64,000 nucleotides of DNA. Source: Paraburkholderia fungorum (GTDB lineage: Bacteria; Pseudomonadota; Gammaproteobacteria; Burkholderiales; Burkholderiaceae). The notes beneath the pieces are model-generated. The model was not told the origin of the DNA and made no database searches. It saw nothing but the letters and a program-made list of their open reading frames with translations. A program made the position numbers and the translations under genes. Below, piece by piece: positions 54,601 to 61,578 of this stretch (its first letter is position 1; each line of letters begins with the position of its first letter). Where the stretch lies: contig NZ_FNKP01000002.1 in assembly GCF_900099835.1 (NCBI RefSeq), positions 496,001 to 560,000 on the forward strand, given 5' to 3'.

Positions 54601-54812
54601 TCGCGTTCATTCTCGGCGTGTTCCCGCTCGCGATCAGCAACGGCGCGGGCTCCGCGAGCCAGCACGCAATCGGCACCGGTGTGATCGGCGGGATGCTGAC
54701 GGCGACCTTCTTCGCGATTTTCATGATCCCGATGTTCTACGTCGTGATCCGTTCCAAATTCTCCAGTGACGACGCGCCGAAGCTCGACGACGCGAAGCAC
54801 GAAGGACATTGA
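51666..54812 (+). CDS. RND multidrug efflux pump, HAE1 family (AcrB/BpeB type)
   Basis: A 1048-residue trimeric proton-driven drug exporter. It begins [17 protein letters not shown], standard for HAE1 pumps, and the length is typical. TM4 carries the proton-relay Asp pair in [16 protein letters not shown] (~405). The second half has the repeat fold, with [22 protein letters not shown] near the end. The pump strand also encodes the usual periplasmic porter domains. GGAGCG precedes the ATG. It extrudes amphiphilic drugs in known relatives; substrates here are not known. Confidence 0.95.
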   Translation: MAKFFIDRPIFAWVIAIILMLAGVASIFNLPVAQYPTIAPPSVQISATYPGASAKTVENTVTQVIEQQMSGLDHLLYLSSTSDDSGTATITLTFAAGTNPDIAQVQVQNKLQLATPLLPEAVQQQGTKVTKSSSSFLMVMAFVSTDGSMDRYDLANYVASHIEDPVSRVDGVGTVQLFGTQFAMRVWLDADKLNKYSLTPVDVETALTNQNVQIAGGSLGGTPSVPGQVLQATITQATLLQTPEQFGNVLLKVNQDGSQVRIRDVGHVDLGGENYNFDTKFNGQPTAGFGIQLATGANALQTAAAVRAKLAELSKNFPHGLKVNYPYDTTPFVKQSIEEVVKTLLEGIVLVFLVMYLFLQNLRATLIPTIAVPVVLLGTFAIMNVAGFSINTLSMFGLVLAIGLLVDDAIVVVENVERVMAEEGLSPREATRKAMGQITGALVGVALVLSAVFVPVAFSGGSVGAIYRQFSLTIVAAMVLSVLCALVLTPALCATILKPIPQGHHEEKKGFFGWFNRTFDSSRDKYHGGVQHVIKRSGRWLIIYLAVIAAVGVLFVKLPKSFLPDEDQGLMFVIVQTPPGSTQETTAKTLKNISDYMLSKEKDVVDSVFTVNGFSFAGRGQNSGLVFVRLKDYSQRQRADQKVQALVGRTFAHYGSYKDATVIAVNPPSIPELGTASGFDFELTDNAGLGHEALMNARNQLLGMAAKDPSLALVRPNGLSDTPQFKVNIDREKAEALGVSVADIDQTFSIAWASAYVNNFLDTDGRIKKVYMQGDAKFRMNPEDVSKWYVRGSSGSMVPFSAVASGEWTYGSPKLERYNGISAVEIQGAAGGGKSTGQAMDEMQKLAAKLPAGIGYDWTGLSFQERQSGSQAPILYGISILVVFLCLAALYESWSIPFAVIMVVPLGVIGALLAVTLRGLENDVFFQVGLLTTVGLSAKNAILIVEFARELQMEQGMSPVAAAIEAARLRLRPILMTSLAFILGVFPLAISNGAGSASQHAIGTGVIGGMLTATFFAIFMIPMFYVVIRSKFSSDDAPKLDDAKHEGH

Positions 54813-54813
54813 C

Positions 54814-56343
54814 ATGCAGAAACACGCACTGATCGTGCTCGCAGTCGCGGCATTGGCGGGCGGCTGCACGCTGGCTCCGACGTATCACCGGCCGGACGCG
54901 CCGGTGTCCAGCAGCTTCCCGAAAGGCGGCGTGTACGACACGCAGCCGGACGCGTCGTCGTCGGCGCAGGGCGCTAACGGGCGCAGCGCGCAGGGGCGCG
55001 CGGCCACCGATATCGGCTGGAGCGATTTCTTCAACGACCCGCGTCTCAAGAGCATCATCCAGCTCGCGCTGCATAACAACCGCGACCTGCGCGTCTCGGT
55101 GCTTCAGGTGGCCGAAGCGCGCGACCAGTACCGCGTCGAACGCGCGAACCTGCTGCCGACGTTATCTGCGTCCGGCACCGGCACGCGCACCCGCACGCCG
55201 GCAAACCTGTCGTACGTGGGTTACGCGACGACCTCCAGTGAGTACGTGGCCGAAGGCAGCGCGTCGTGGGAACTGGATCTGTTCGGCAAGGTACGCAGCC
55301 TGTCCGAGCAGGCAATGCAGACGTATCTGTCGACCGCGCAGGCGCGCAAGGCCGCCGAAATCGCGCTGGTGTCGAGCGTCGCCGATCAGTATCTGACGAT
55401 GGTCGCCTACGACGACATGTTGAAGGTGACGAAATCGACGCTCGACGTCGCGACGAATTCGTACAAGCTGACCAAGCTTGAATTCGACAACGGCACGGGC
55501 TCGGAACTCGATCTGCGTGAAGCGGCCGGCACGATGCAGCAGGCGCAAGCCAACTACGAAAGCCAGCAGCGCTCGCGCGCGCAGGCCGAAAATGCGCTGG
55601 TGCTGCTGGTCGGCGAACCGCTGCCGGCCGATCTACCCGCCGGCTTGCCGCTGTCCGACCAGAACCTGCTCGCCGATATTCCGGCGGGGCTGACGTCGGA
55701 TCTGCTCGCACGCCGCCCCGACATTATGGAAGCGGAAGCGACGCTGAAGGGCTATAACGCGAACATCGGCGCGGCGCGCGCGGCGTTTTTCCCGAGCATC
55801 TCGCTGACTGGTAGCGCAGGTGCCGCGAGCCTGAGTCTGGGCACGCTGTTCAAGCCCGGCCAGGCGGCGTGGAATTTCGGCCCGACGATCACGGTGCCGA
55901 TTTTCAGCGGCGGCGCGAACAAGGCGAACCTCGATCTCGCGCACCTCGAGAAGAACGTGGCGATCGCACAGTATGAAAAAGCGATCCAGACGGCGTTCCG
56001 TGAAGTGGCCGACGGTCTCGCGGCACGCGGTACGTACGACCGGCAGATCGCGGATTTGCAGGCTTATGCGCAGTCGCAGCAGCGCCGCTATGACTTGTCG
56101 GATCTGCGTTACCGCAACGGCGTCGACAATTATCTGACGGTGCTGACCGCGCAAACCGATCTGTATTCCGCGCAACAGTCGTTGATTACCGCTTCGTTGT
56201 CGCGGTTGACCAACCTCGTCGATCTGTATCAATACCTCGGCGGCGGCTGGATCGAACATTCCGGCGACAAGGAACGTGCGCCGGATGCGCCGCTTTATAG
56301 CGCGCCTGCGGTTACGCAGACGGCAGGAACCACGACGCAGTAA
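54814..56343 (+). CDS. RND efflux outer-membrane lipoprotein (OprM/OprB, NodT family)
   Basis: A 509-residue TolC-like channel. Lipobox LAGGC is near residue 20. The mature protein has two outer-membrane-efflux repeats, with YVAEGSASWELDLFGKVR and LLARRPDIMEAEATLKGYNANIGAARAAFFPSI as typical blocks. The frame runs back to 54766 inside the pump gene; ATG 54814, one base after the pump stop, gives the signal peptide. Last gene of the tripartite operon, followed at once by a strong terminator. Confidence 0.94.
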   Translation: MQKHALIVLAVAALAGGCTLAPTYHRPDAPVSSSFPKGGVYDTQPDASSSAQGANGRSAQGRAATDIGWSDFFNDPRLKSIIQLALHNNRDLRVSVLQVAEARDQYRVERANLLPTLSASGTGTRTRTPANLSYVGYATTSSEYVAEGSASWELDLFGKVRSLSEQAMQTYLSTAQARKAAEIALVSSVADQYLTMVAYDDMLKVTKSTLDVATNSYKLTKLEFDNGTGSELDLREAAGTMQQAQANYESQQRSRAQAENALVLLVGEPLPADLPAGLPLSDQNLLADIPAGLTSDLLARRPDIMEAEATLKGYNANIGAARAAFFPSISLTGSAGAASLSLGTLFKPGQAAWNFGPTITVPIFSGGANKANLDLAHLEKNVAIAQYEKAIQTAFREVADGLAARGTYDRQIADLQAYAQSQQRRYDLSDLRYRNGVDNYLTVLTAQTDLYSAQQSLITASLSRLTNLVDLYQYLGGGWIEHSGDKERAPDAPLYSAPAVTQTAGTTTQ

Positions 56344-56374
56344 AGCGTGATGTGATGCAATGAAGTCGCGAAAC

Positions 56375-56411
56375 CGCCCGCCTGCGATTCCCGCAGGCGG
56401 GCGTTTCTTTT
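56375..56411 (+). terminator. Rho-independent terminator of the RND operon
   Basis: A perfect 12-bp GC-rich stem, CGCCCGCCTGCG (56375-56386) with CGCAGGCGGGCG (56392-56403), a 5-base loop, and TTTCTTTT immediately after it. It lies 32 bp past the outer-membrane channel gene stop. Confidence 0.92.
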
Positions 56412-56754
56412 GGGTCATTCACGGCACGCAGATGAAACAGGACGCTCGATAACATCCCGTGCGCAGACGACCAGAAGCACCACGGTTGTGCGCGATCTGA
56501 AATTGGTTATCCTGATCATTCGCGCGATCATTCTCAATTGCCGTGTAGTGATTTGGCGCATCGAATTTTTCTTTACGCGCTCCACGGCGAGCGTGCGAAA
56601 TCTCCCATCAAACAGGCACAAAAACCTGTGCCCTGCGAATCTCCCGACCTATTCTGTAGATAAATTGTCCGGCAGCGGACAGGCGTGGCGCGCACGATAG
56701 CCGGTGGCGCCCAGTTATCCGGCGCGGCCTGGTTATTTGCGATCGGGGTTCGGC
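56412..56754. other. Intergenic region before the MHS transporter gene
   Basis: About 340 bp after the RND terminator without a convincing gene; the 96-residue frame starting at 56410 has no domain. The transporter promoter should lie in the AT-richer part near 56500-56660. No operator was recognised. Confidence 0.4.
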
Positions 56755-58080
56755 ATGGCTCACGAATCAACCGCTTCGTACAACGGGCGCATGAGCGCCC
56801 ACCAACGCTGGATGATCGCGATCGCCAGCACGGGCGGCGCGCTCGAAGTATTCGACTTCGTCATTTACGGGTTTTTCGCGCAGAACATCGGCCGGGCCTT
56901 CTTCTCTGCGTCCACGGGTATTGCACCGGCGACGCTGTCGTTTCTCGTACTCGCGACGGGCCAGTTGGCGAGGCTCACGGGCGGCATGCTGCTCGGACGG
57001 CTCGGCGATCTTTACGGCCGCCGCCTCGTATTCGCTGCATCGGCGATGATCGCGGGTATTTCCACGCTGCTGATCGGCGTCATTCCACCTTACGCGGTGC
57101 TTGGAATCGCGGCGCCTGTCCTGTTGATTCTGCTGCGGATCGCACAGGGGTTTTGTCTCGGCGGAGAGTTGCCCGGCGCAGTGATTTACGCGGTCGAAAC
57201 AGCCCACGCGCGACGCGGGCTCTTATGTGGGGTGGTGTTTTTTGCGGTGAATATCGCGTTGCTGCTTGCGTCAGGCGGCAATCTGCTTCTTCATATGCTG
57301 CTCACACCCGCGCAGATCGACATGTACGGCTGGCGCATCGGCTTTCTCGCAGGCGGCGTGTTTGGTCTCGCCAGTTTCTTTCTGCGCCGCAATCTGACCG
57401 AAACCGACGAGTACATCCGCGAATTTCGCGCGCACGGCAACGAGCCTTTGCGCGTGCTGTTCTCCGCGCAACTCGCGCCGACGGTGCGCGGTGTCGCGGC
57501 GGCGTCTCTCGTCGGCGTGTCGGGCGGACTGCTGGTCGCGCATTTGCCTGCGTGGTTGCAGGCATTGCATTACGATTCGGCGTCGATTGCCCGCGCGCAA
57601 TTGTTCTATGCGCTGCTGATTTCTTTCGGTATCCTTGCAACCGCCTATCTCGGCGACTGCGTCCCGCGACGCTATGTGTTTCGCGCAGGCACTGTCATGT
57701 GGATGGTGTTCGCGCCGCTTTTCTATCTCGCCGTTCATGCACATGTCGCGAGTCTCACGCTGCTGTTTTCGGCGACGGCTGTCGTCGCGTCGTTCGTGAA
57801 CGGCACTTATGCGTGTGCAATCGCCGAAATGTTTCCCGTCGACGTGCGGTTCAGCGGTCTCGCGATGGCAATCAACCTGGGCCTCGCGATTCCGATGGGC
57901 ATTGCGCCGCTCGTCGCGAGCCTGCTGTCGGCTCATCTACGCTCCTCGATCGCGCCTGCACTGCCGATTGTCGTGTGCGCGATGTTCGCGTTCACCGCCT
58001 CGTTCGGAATGAATCGTGACGCTTCATCGCAAATAGCACGCACACGGGGGGGCGCGTCGCTGTCGGCTGGTTCCGAATGA
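56755..58080 (+). CDS. MFS transporter, metabolite:H+ symporter (MHS) family
   Basis: A 441-residue, 12-helix transporter of the ProP/ShiA/KgtP branch: GGALEVFDFVIYGFFAQNI in helix 1 is the MHS signature, and GRLGDLYGRR is the loop 2-3 motif. The frame is open from 56704; ATG 56755 is preferred since GGGG lies upstream and the N-terminal extension is not family-like. Its stop overlaps the start of the regulator gene by ATGA (58077-58080), so the two are translationally coupled. The substrate is unknown; MHS members carry organic acids or osmolytes. Confidence 0.88.
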   Translation: MAHESTASYNGRMSAHQRWMIAIASTGGALEVFDFVIYGFFAQNIGRAFFSASTGIAPATLSFLVLATGQLARLTGGMLLGRLGDLYGRRLVFAASAMIAGISTLLIGVIPPYAVLGIAAPVLLILLRIAQGFCLGGELPGAVIYAVETAHARRGLLCGVVFFAVNIALLLASGGNLLLHMLLTPAQIDMYGWRIGFLAGGVFGLASFFLRRNLTETDEYIREFRAHGNEPLRVLFSAQLAPTVRGVAAASLVGVSGGLLVAHLPAWLQALHYDSASIARAQLFYALLISFGILATAYLGDCVPRRYVFRAGTVMWMVFAPLFYLAVHAHVASLTLLFSATAVVASFVNGTYACAIAEMFPVDVRFSGLAMAINLGLAIPMGIAPLVASLLSAHLRSSIAPALPIVVCAMFAFTASFGMNRDASSQIARTRGGASLSAGSE

Positions 58081-59837
58081 ATACGCGTTCGATCTTCCGG
58101 ATCGCCGATATCGAACTCGATGTCGAGCGCTATGAATTGCGGCGCGGCGGCGTGCAGATTCCGCTTGAGCGGCAGCCGATGGAACTGCTCATCATGATGG
58201 CGCTGCGTCACGAACAACTGGTGACGCGCGCCGACATTGCGCGTTCGCTATGGGGCGGCAGTGCGTTTCGTGAAACGGATAACGGCATCAACACGGCGAT
58301 CCGCAAGATTCGCGTCGCGTTGGGCGAGTCGCCGGATCAGCCGGAGTATCTGGTCACGGTCAAGGGCAAAGGGTATCGGCTGAATGTCACGCCGTCGGCG
58401 GGCGAAGAGGTAGTGTCGCTGCCTGGCGATGCGTTGCGAATGCTGGTGCTGCCGTTCTCGAATCACACGACGAGCCGCGCGCTCGACCCGTTTTGCGATG
58501 CGCTCGCCGACGAAGTATCGGCGGCCATCGGTGCGGTGGACCCGGCCCATGTGCTCGTGATCGCGCGAACCACCGCGGCTCAGTACCGGACCATCACGCA
58601 CGGTATCGCCGATATCGGCCGCCACCTGTCGCTCGATTACATTCTGGAAGGTTCGGTCGCCATCGACGGAGCGCAGATGCGGATTCTCACTCAACTCGTG
58701 CGCTGCATGGATCAGGTGCAGGTATGGAGCGCCGCGTACGAACCTGTGTCGCAAGCTCATTTCGACATTTGCCGGGAAGTGCGGTCCGCATTCGCGCGAG
58801 ACGTGATGGGCGCACTGACCACGCCGGGATTGCATCCGCTGAGCCGGCGCTCGCCGATCAATCCCGCCGCGCACGACGACTGGTTGCGCGGCCGTTTTTA
58901 CTGGACCCGTCGCGTGCATTTCGATGCGGGCTTCGCCGCGCATCACGCGTTGAGTGATGAGGATTTCGTGCGCGCGCTGGCTTATTTCGAAAGCGCGGTG
59001 GAGCGTGATCCGACTTATGCGCTGGGTTATGTCGGCTTGTCGAACGTGTTCGGCTCGACGGCGGCGCACGGTTTCTATGCGCCTAAAGACGGCTATCCGC
59101 GAGCGCGCGAAGCTGCGCTGCACGCGTTGCAACTCGACGCGAATCTGCCCGAAGCGCATCAGGCGCTGGCGGGCGTGCACTATTTCTACGACTGGGACTG
59201 GCGATCCGCCGAGGCCGAGTTTCTCGAAGCGTTGCGGATCAACCCGTCGCATGCGGAAACCAGCCGCCTTTATGCACGCCTTTTGCTGGTGCAAGGCCGC
59301 GATGCCGAAGGCCGCGCGCAATTCGAACGGGCCGAGCGGGCCGATCCGATCGGCTTCGAAGGCTCGCGTGTGTTCGGTCTGGTCCAATCGGGCCAGTACG
59401 ACGAAGCGATCGCCGAATACTGCCTACACGAACGGCGCGCGCATTCACCGCTGGTGCATCAACTGGTGGCGACCGCGTTCGAGATTCGCGGTCTCTATGA
59501 CGACGCCGTCGAGGCCACCGTCGAAGCCCTGTTCTGCAGCAACGCATTCGCGCGCGCGGAAAAGATCCGTGAAGCGTGGGACGCAGGCGGTTATCGCGAC
59601 GTGCTGCAGTGGTATTTGCGCGATCTGACGGCGCGCGCGGCGCAGCGCTATATCTCGCCGTTTCTGTTCGCCGAACTCTATGCGCGGCTCGCGCAGCCCG
59701 AGCCGATGTTTCGCTGGCTCGAAGCGTCGCTGGCTGAACGTTCGCCGCGCATGTGCGAACTGAGGACCAATCCCTGGTTCAGACGGTTCAGGTCGATGGG
59801 ACGTTTTCGCAGTGTCGAGAAGCGGATTGGCCTTTGA
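58077..59837 (+). CDS. Winged-helix (OmpR/CadC-type) regulator with TPR domain
   Basis: A 586-residue protein. A winged-helix DNA-binding domain (residues ~5-105: ARSLWGG, TAIRKIRVALGE, TVKGKGYRL) is joined to a domain starting LVLPFSNHT, then a tetratricopeptide array (~300-560). No transmembrane helix is evident, unlike CadC, and there is no receiver domain. The layout recalls HilA-like and adenylate-cyclase-linked TPR regulators. It overlaps the MHS transporter gene by 4 bp, suggesting that the regulator senses or controls that transport. The signal is unknown. Confidence 0.85.
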   Translation: MNTRSIFRIADIELDVERYELRRGGVQIPLERQPMELLIMMALRHEQLVTRADIARSLWGGSAFRETDNGINTAIRKIRVALGESPDQPEYLVTVKGKGYRLNVTPSAGEEVVSLPGDALRMLVLPFSNHTTSRALDPFCDALADEVSAAIGAVDPAHVLVIARTTAAQYRTITHGIADIGRHLSLDYILEGSVAIDGAQMRILTQLVRCMDQVQVWSAAYEPVSQAHFDICREVRSAFARDVMGALTTPGLHPLSRRSPINPAAHDDWLRGRFYWTRRVHFDAGFAAHHALSDEDFVRALAYFESAVERDPTYALGYVGLSNVFGSTAAHGFYAPKDGYPRAREAALHALQLDANLPEAHQALAGVHYFYDWDWRSAEAEFLEALRINPSHAETSRLYARLLLVQGRDAEGRAQFERAERADPIGFEGSRVFGLVQSGQYDEAIAEYCLHERRAHSPLVHQLVATAFEIRGLYDDAVEATVEALFCSNAFARAEKIREAWDAGGYRDVLQWYLRDLTARAAQRYISPFLFAELYARLAQPEPMFRWLEASLAERSPRMCELRTNPWFRRFRSMGRFRSVEKRIGL

Positions 59838-59881
59838 CGCACGAGGTGTTCCGTGGTGCCGCCTGGTTGCGTCGCGCAGTG

Positions 59882-60151
59882 TCAGTTGCCGTGATACAGG
59901 TCATGCATCAAACGCGCCTGCTCGCCGGATTGCTCCGAATGGATCAGATCCTGATAGACCTGCTGTCGGCTCGTCGCCGGAATGCCAGCGCCCGAACCCA
60001 TTGCATTTCCCACTCCACCGACGTCCGCCGAGGGTGGCGCGGCCGAGGTGTCCGACAGGGTGTCCGTCGTCGGGGCTGGCGCGTTTTGCGCCCAGGCGCT
60101 GCCAGTCAATGCAGCAACTGCGCAGATCGCCGCAAGTCGTAGAGCTTTCAT
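59882..60151 (-). CDS. Small secreted hypothetical protein
   Basis: An 89-residue protein with a Sec signal peptide (MKALRLAAICAVAALTGS, cleaved after AWAQ). The mature part is low in complexity (Ala, Thr, Ser, Pro, Gly), ending in SRQQVYQDLIHSEQSGEQ. AAGGAG lies seven bases before the ATG at 60151; a longer frame to 60238 is discounted. Converges with the winged-helix regulator gene 44 bp away. No function is recognised. Confidence 0.75.
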   Translation of the reverse strand: MKALRLAAICAVAALTGSAWAQNAPAPTTDTLSDTSAAPPSADVGGVGNAMGSGAGIPATSRQQVYQDLIHSEQSGEQARLMHDLYHGN

Positions 60152-60442
60152 TTTGTTCACTCCTTTCCTACCCGGGTTGAAATGACAGCAGCGGGCAAAC
60201 GCACCCGCTGGAGTCCGATAGTGCGCGCAGTGACTCAACCTCTCTATTGATTCAGTCTGAAGAAATCGTTAACTGTCGCGTTGCCGCGAAGGGTGTTGGC
60301 GCGTGCATCGGCATGGCGACCGTAATGCTCGCGCGGATTGCCCGCGTTTTCTCGCGTCACGCGCGCCGGGAACCGCGTCCGACGTTGCCGCCAGCACGGT
60401 CTATAACGATTACGCCATCCGGCCACCGATAAGGAGATGATC

Positions 60443-61006
60443 ATGAATAGCCATCGTTTGAGTGTTCTTCCGGCAACCGCTGTTGCACTGCTGGCTTTTG
60501 GCGGAACAGCGTCGGCCGCAGGTCTCTGTTCGAACCAGACGCTAAGAGGCCCGTATGGGTTCAGCGCGAAAGGGGAGGTTCTCGGTCTGCTCGATGCGAA
60601 CAAACTGCTGCATCCGTTCACCACGCCCGTGCCGCTCGACGACGTCGCGCTGGTCAACTTCGACGGCAACGGCCATATCGCGCGAACCGACTTCGGCAAT
60701 GTCAACGGAACGCCTAAAGGCGGGCAGGTGAGTTTCAATCCGGCACAGAACGGCAGCTACAAGGTGAATTCCGATTGCACCGGCAACATGACGATCAAAT
60801 ACGACAACGGTGTGGAGCTGGATCTGCAGATGGTCGTCGACGGCGATGCGAGCGATGTCCAGGCGATCATCGCCACCGAATATGTGCCTGGCGCTGCCAA
60901 TGCGGCTGATGGAACAGTCTGCGAAACGTCCGGCGTGTCCGGCTGCTGGGAGGGTGTGCAGGTGAGTCTGGAAGGGAAGAAAGTGCTGGTCTACGGGTTC
61001 CGGTGA
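60443..61006 (+). CDS. Secreted hypothetical protein
   Basis: A 187-residue exported protein. The signal peptide starts at MNSHRLSVLPATAVALLAF and is cleaved near TASAAG. The mature region begins LCSNQTLRGPYGFSAKG and is predicted to be beta-rich (FDGNGHIARTDFGNVNG, GSYKVNSDCTGNMTIKYDNG), with four Cys that may form disulfides. AAGGAG stands before ATG 60443; an ATG two codons upstream is in frame. The 3' end overlaps the truncated lipoprotein remnant by 16 bp. A family seen widely in soil bacteria but without a known role, as far as can be judged from the sequence. Confidence 0.8.
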   Translation: MNSHRLSVLPATAVALLAFGGTASAAGLCSNQTLRGPYGFSAKGEVLGLLDANKLLHPFTTPVPLDDVALVNFDGNGHIARTDFGNVNGTPKGGQVSFNPAQNGSYKVNSDCTGNMTIKYDNGVELDLQMVVDGDASDVQAIIATEYVPGAANAADGTVCETSGVSGCWEGVQVSLEGKKVLVYGFR

Positions 61007-61353
61007 TCAGGCGCGTGTTCGATTCGCATCATGCTCATGCGCTGACCGTTAGCGAGCCTCTGCGCGCGCGGCGTAGGATCGAGTGACGGCTCGCTGCGGG
61101 AAATCCACGCGAGTCCGTCGCCTTCGATATAAACGGTGAGCGGCCGGTCGGCGCGTGCGATACGCGTGAACGCGGTCAGCTCGAAAGGGCGGGTGTGAAT
61201 CTGTTCACGCTGAAGACCGGCATTGGCGGCCAGTGCATTGGCGCGTTCGTTGCGATCGGGCAGCGCGCAACCGGCGAGCAGCAGCGCGACGAGAAAGCTG
61301 CCCAGCCGCCGCGATAGTGAGGCGCGGTGACGTGCATGAGCCGTCATCGTCAT
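60991..61353 (-). pseudogene. Truncated alpha/beta-hydrolase-like lipoprotein (N-terminal part only)
   Basis: The frame encodes a lipoprotein signal (lipobox LLAGC) followed by ERANALAANAGLQREQIHTR and the RPLTVYIEGDGLAW strand. This resembles the first ~90 residues of a larger lipoprotein hydrolase common in Burkholderia, in which the catalytic core comes after SEPSLDPTPR. Here that motif is followed by 24 unrelated residues and a stop (junction about 61066), so the nucleophile region is missing and no remainder is visible next to it. A deletion remnant is the simplest reading. It overlaps the 3' end of the convergent secreted-protein gene. Confidence 0.55.
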
Positions 61354-61412
61354 CGAGGCGCGAAGCCTGGCCGCGCCGGTTTGCAAAACCGACGCGGCCC
61401 GACAACGATGCT

Positions 61413-61520
61413 GCGCAAACTGCACGGGCCGTGCAAGTTGCAGAGGCCGCACAAGCCGCACAAGCCGCACAAGCGGTACAAGCCGTACGAGTTGCACAAG
61501 CCGAACAAGCCACCCGCGCC
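61413..61520. repeat. Degenerate 9-bp tandem repeat (GCACAAGCC)
   Basis: About twelve consecutive 9-base units, four of them exactly GCACAAGCC (61449, 61458 and 61494, with near copies at 61467, 61476 and 61503). The + strand reads as HKP or AQA triplets and the - strand as LVR triplets. All frames stay open across the array because the unit length is a multiple of three. It lies between the autotransporter gene end and the truncated lipoprotein gene, with no gene clearly using it. Confidence 0.7.
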
Positions 61521-61578
61521 ACACCAATCGCGTCAATCGCATCGCACCAACTCTTCGAACAGCGTGAACGCGTACCGC

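Noticed and set aside
52938..54869. A 643-codon reverse frame across the RND pump gene
   Set aside because: Antisense to an unambiguous AcrB-type gene; composition typical of complement-strand shadows.
56685..58019. A long + strand frame (444 codons) overlapping the MHS transporter gene
   Set aside because: It is Arg/Ala/His-rich with no domain, while the other frame has clear MFS motifs. It is a GC-rich shadow.
61413..61520. The repeat array as a CRISPR
   Set aside because: Units are 9 bp and contiguous with no spacers; no cas genes are nearby.
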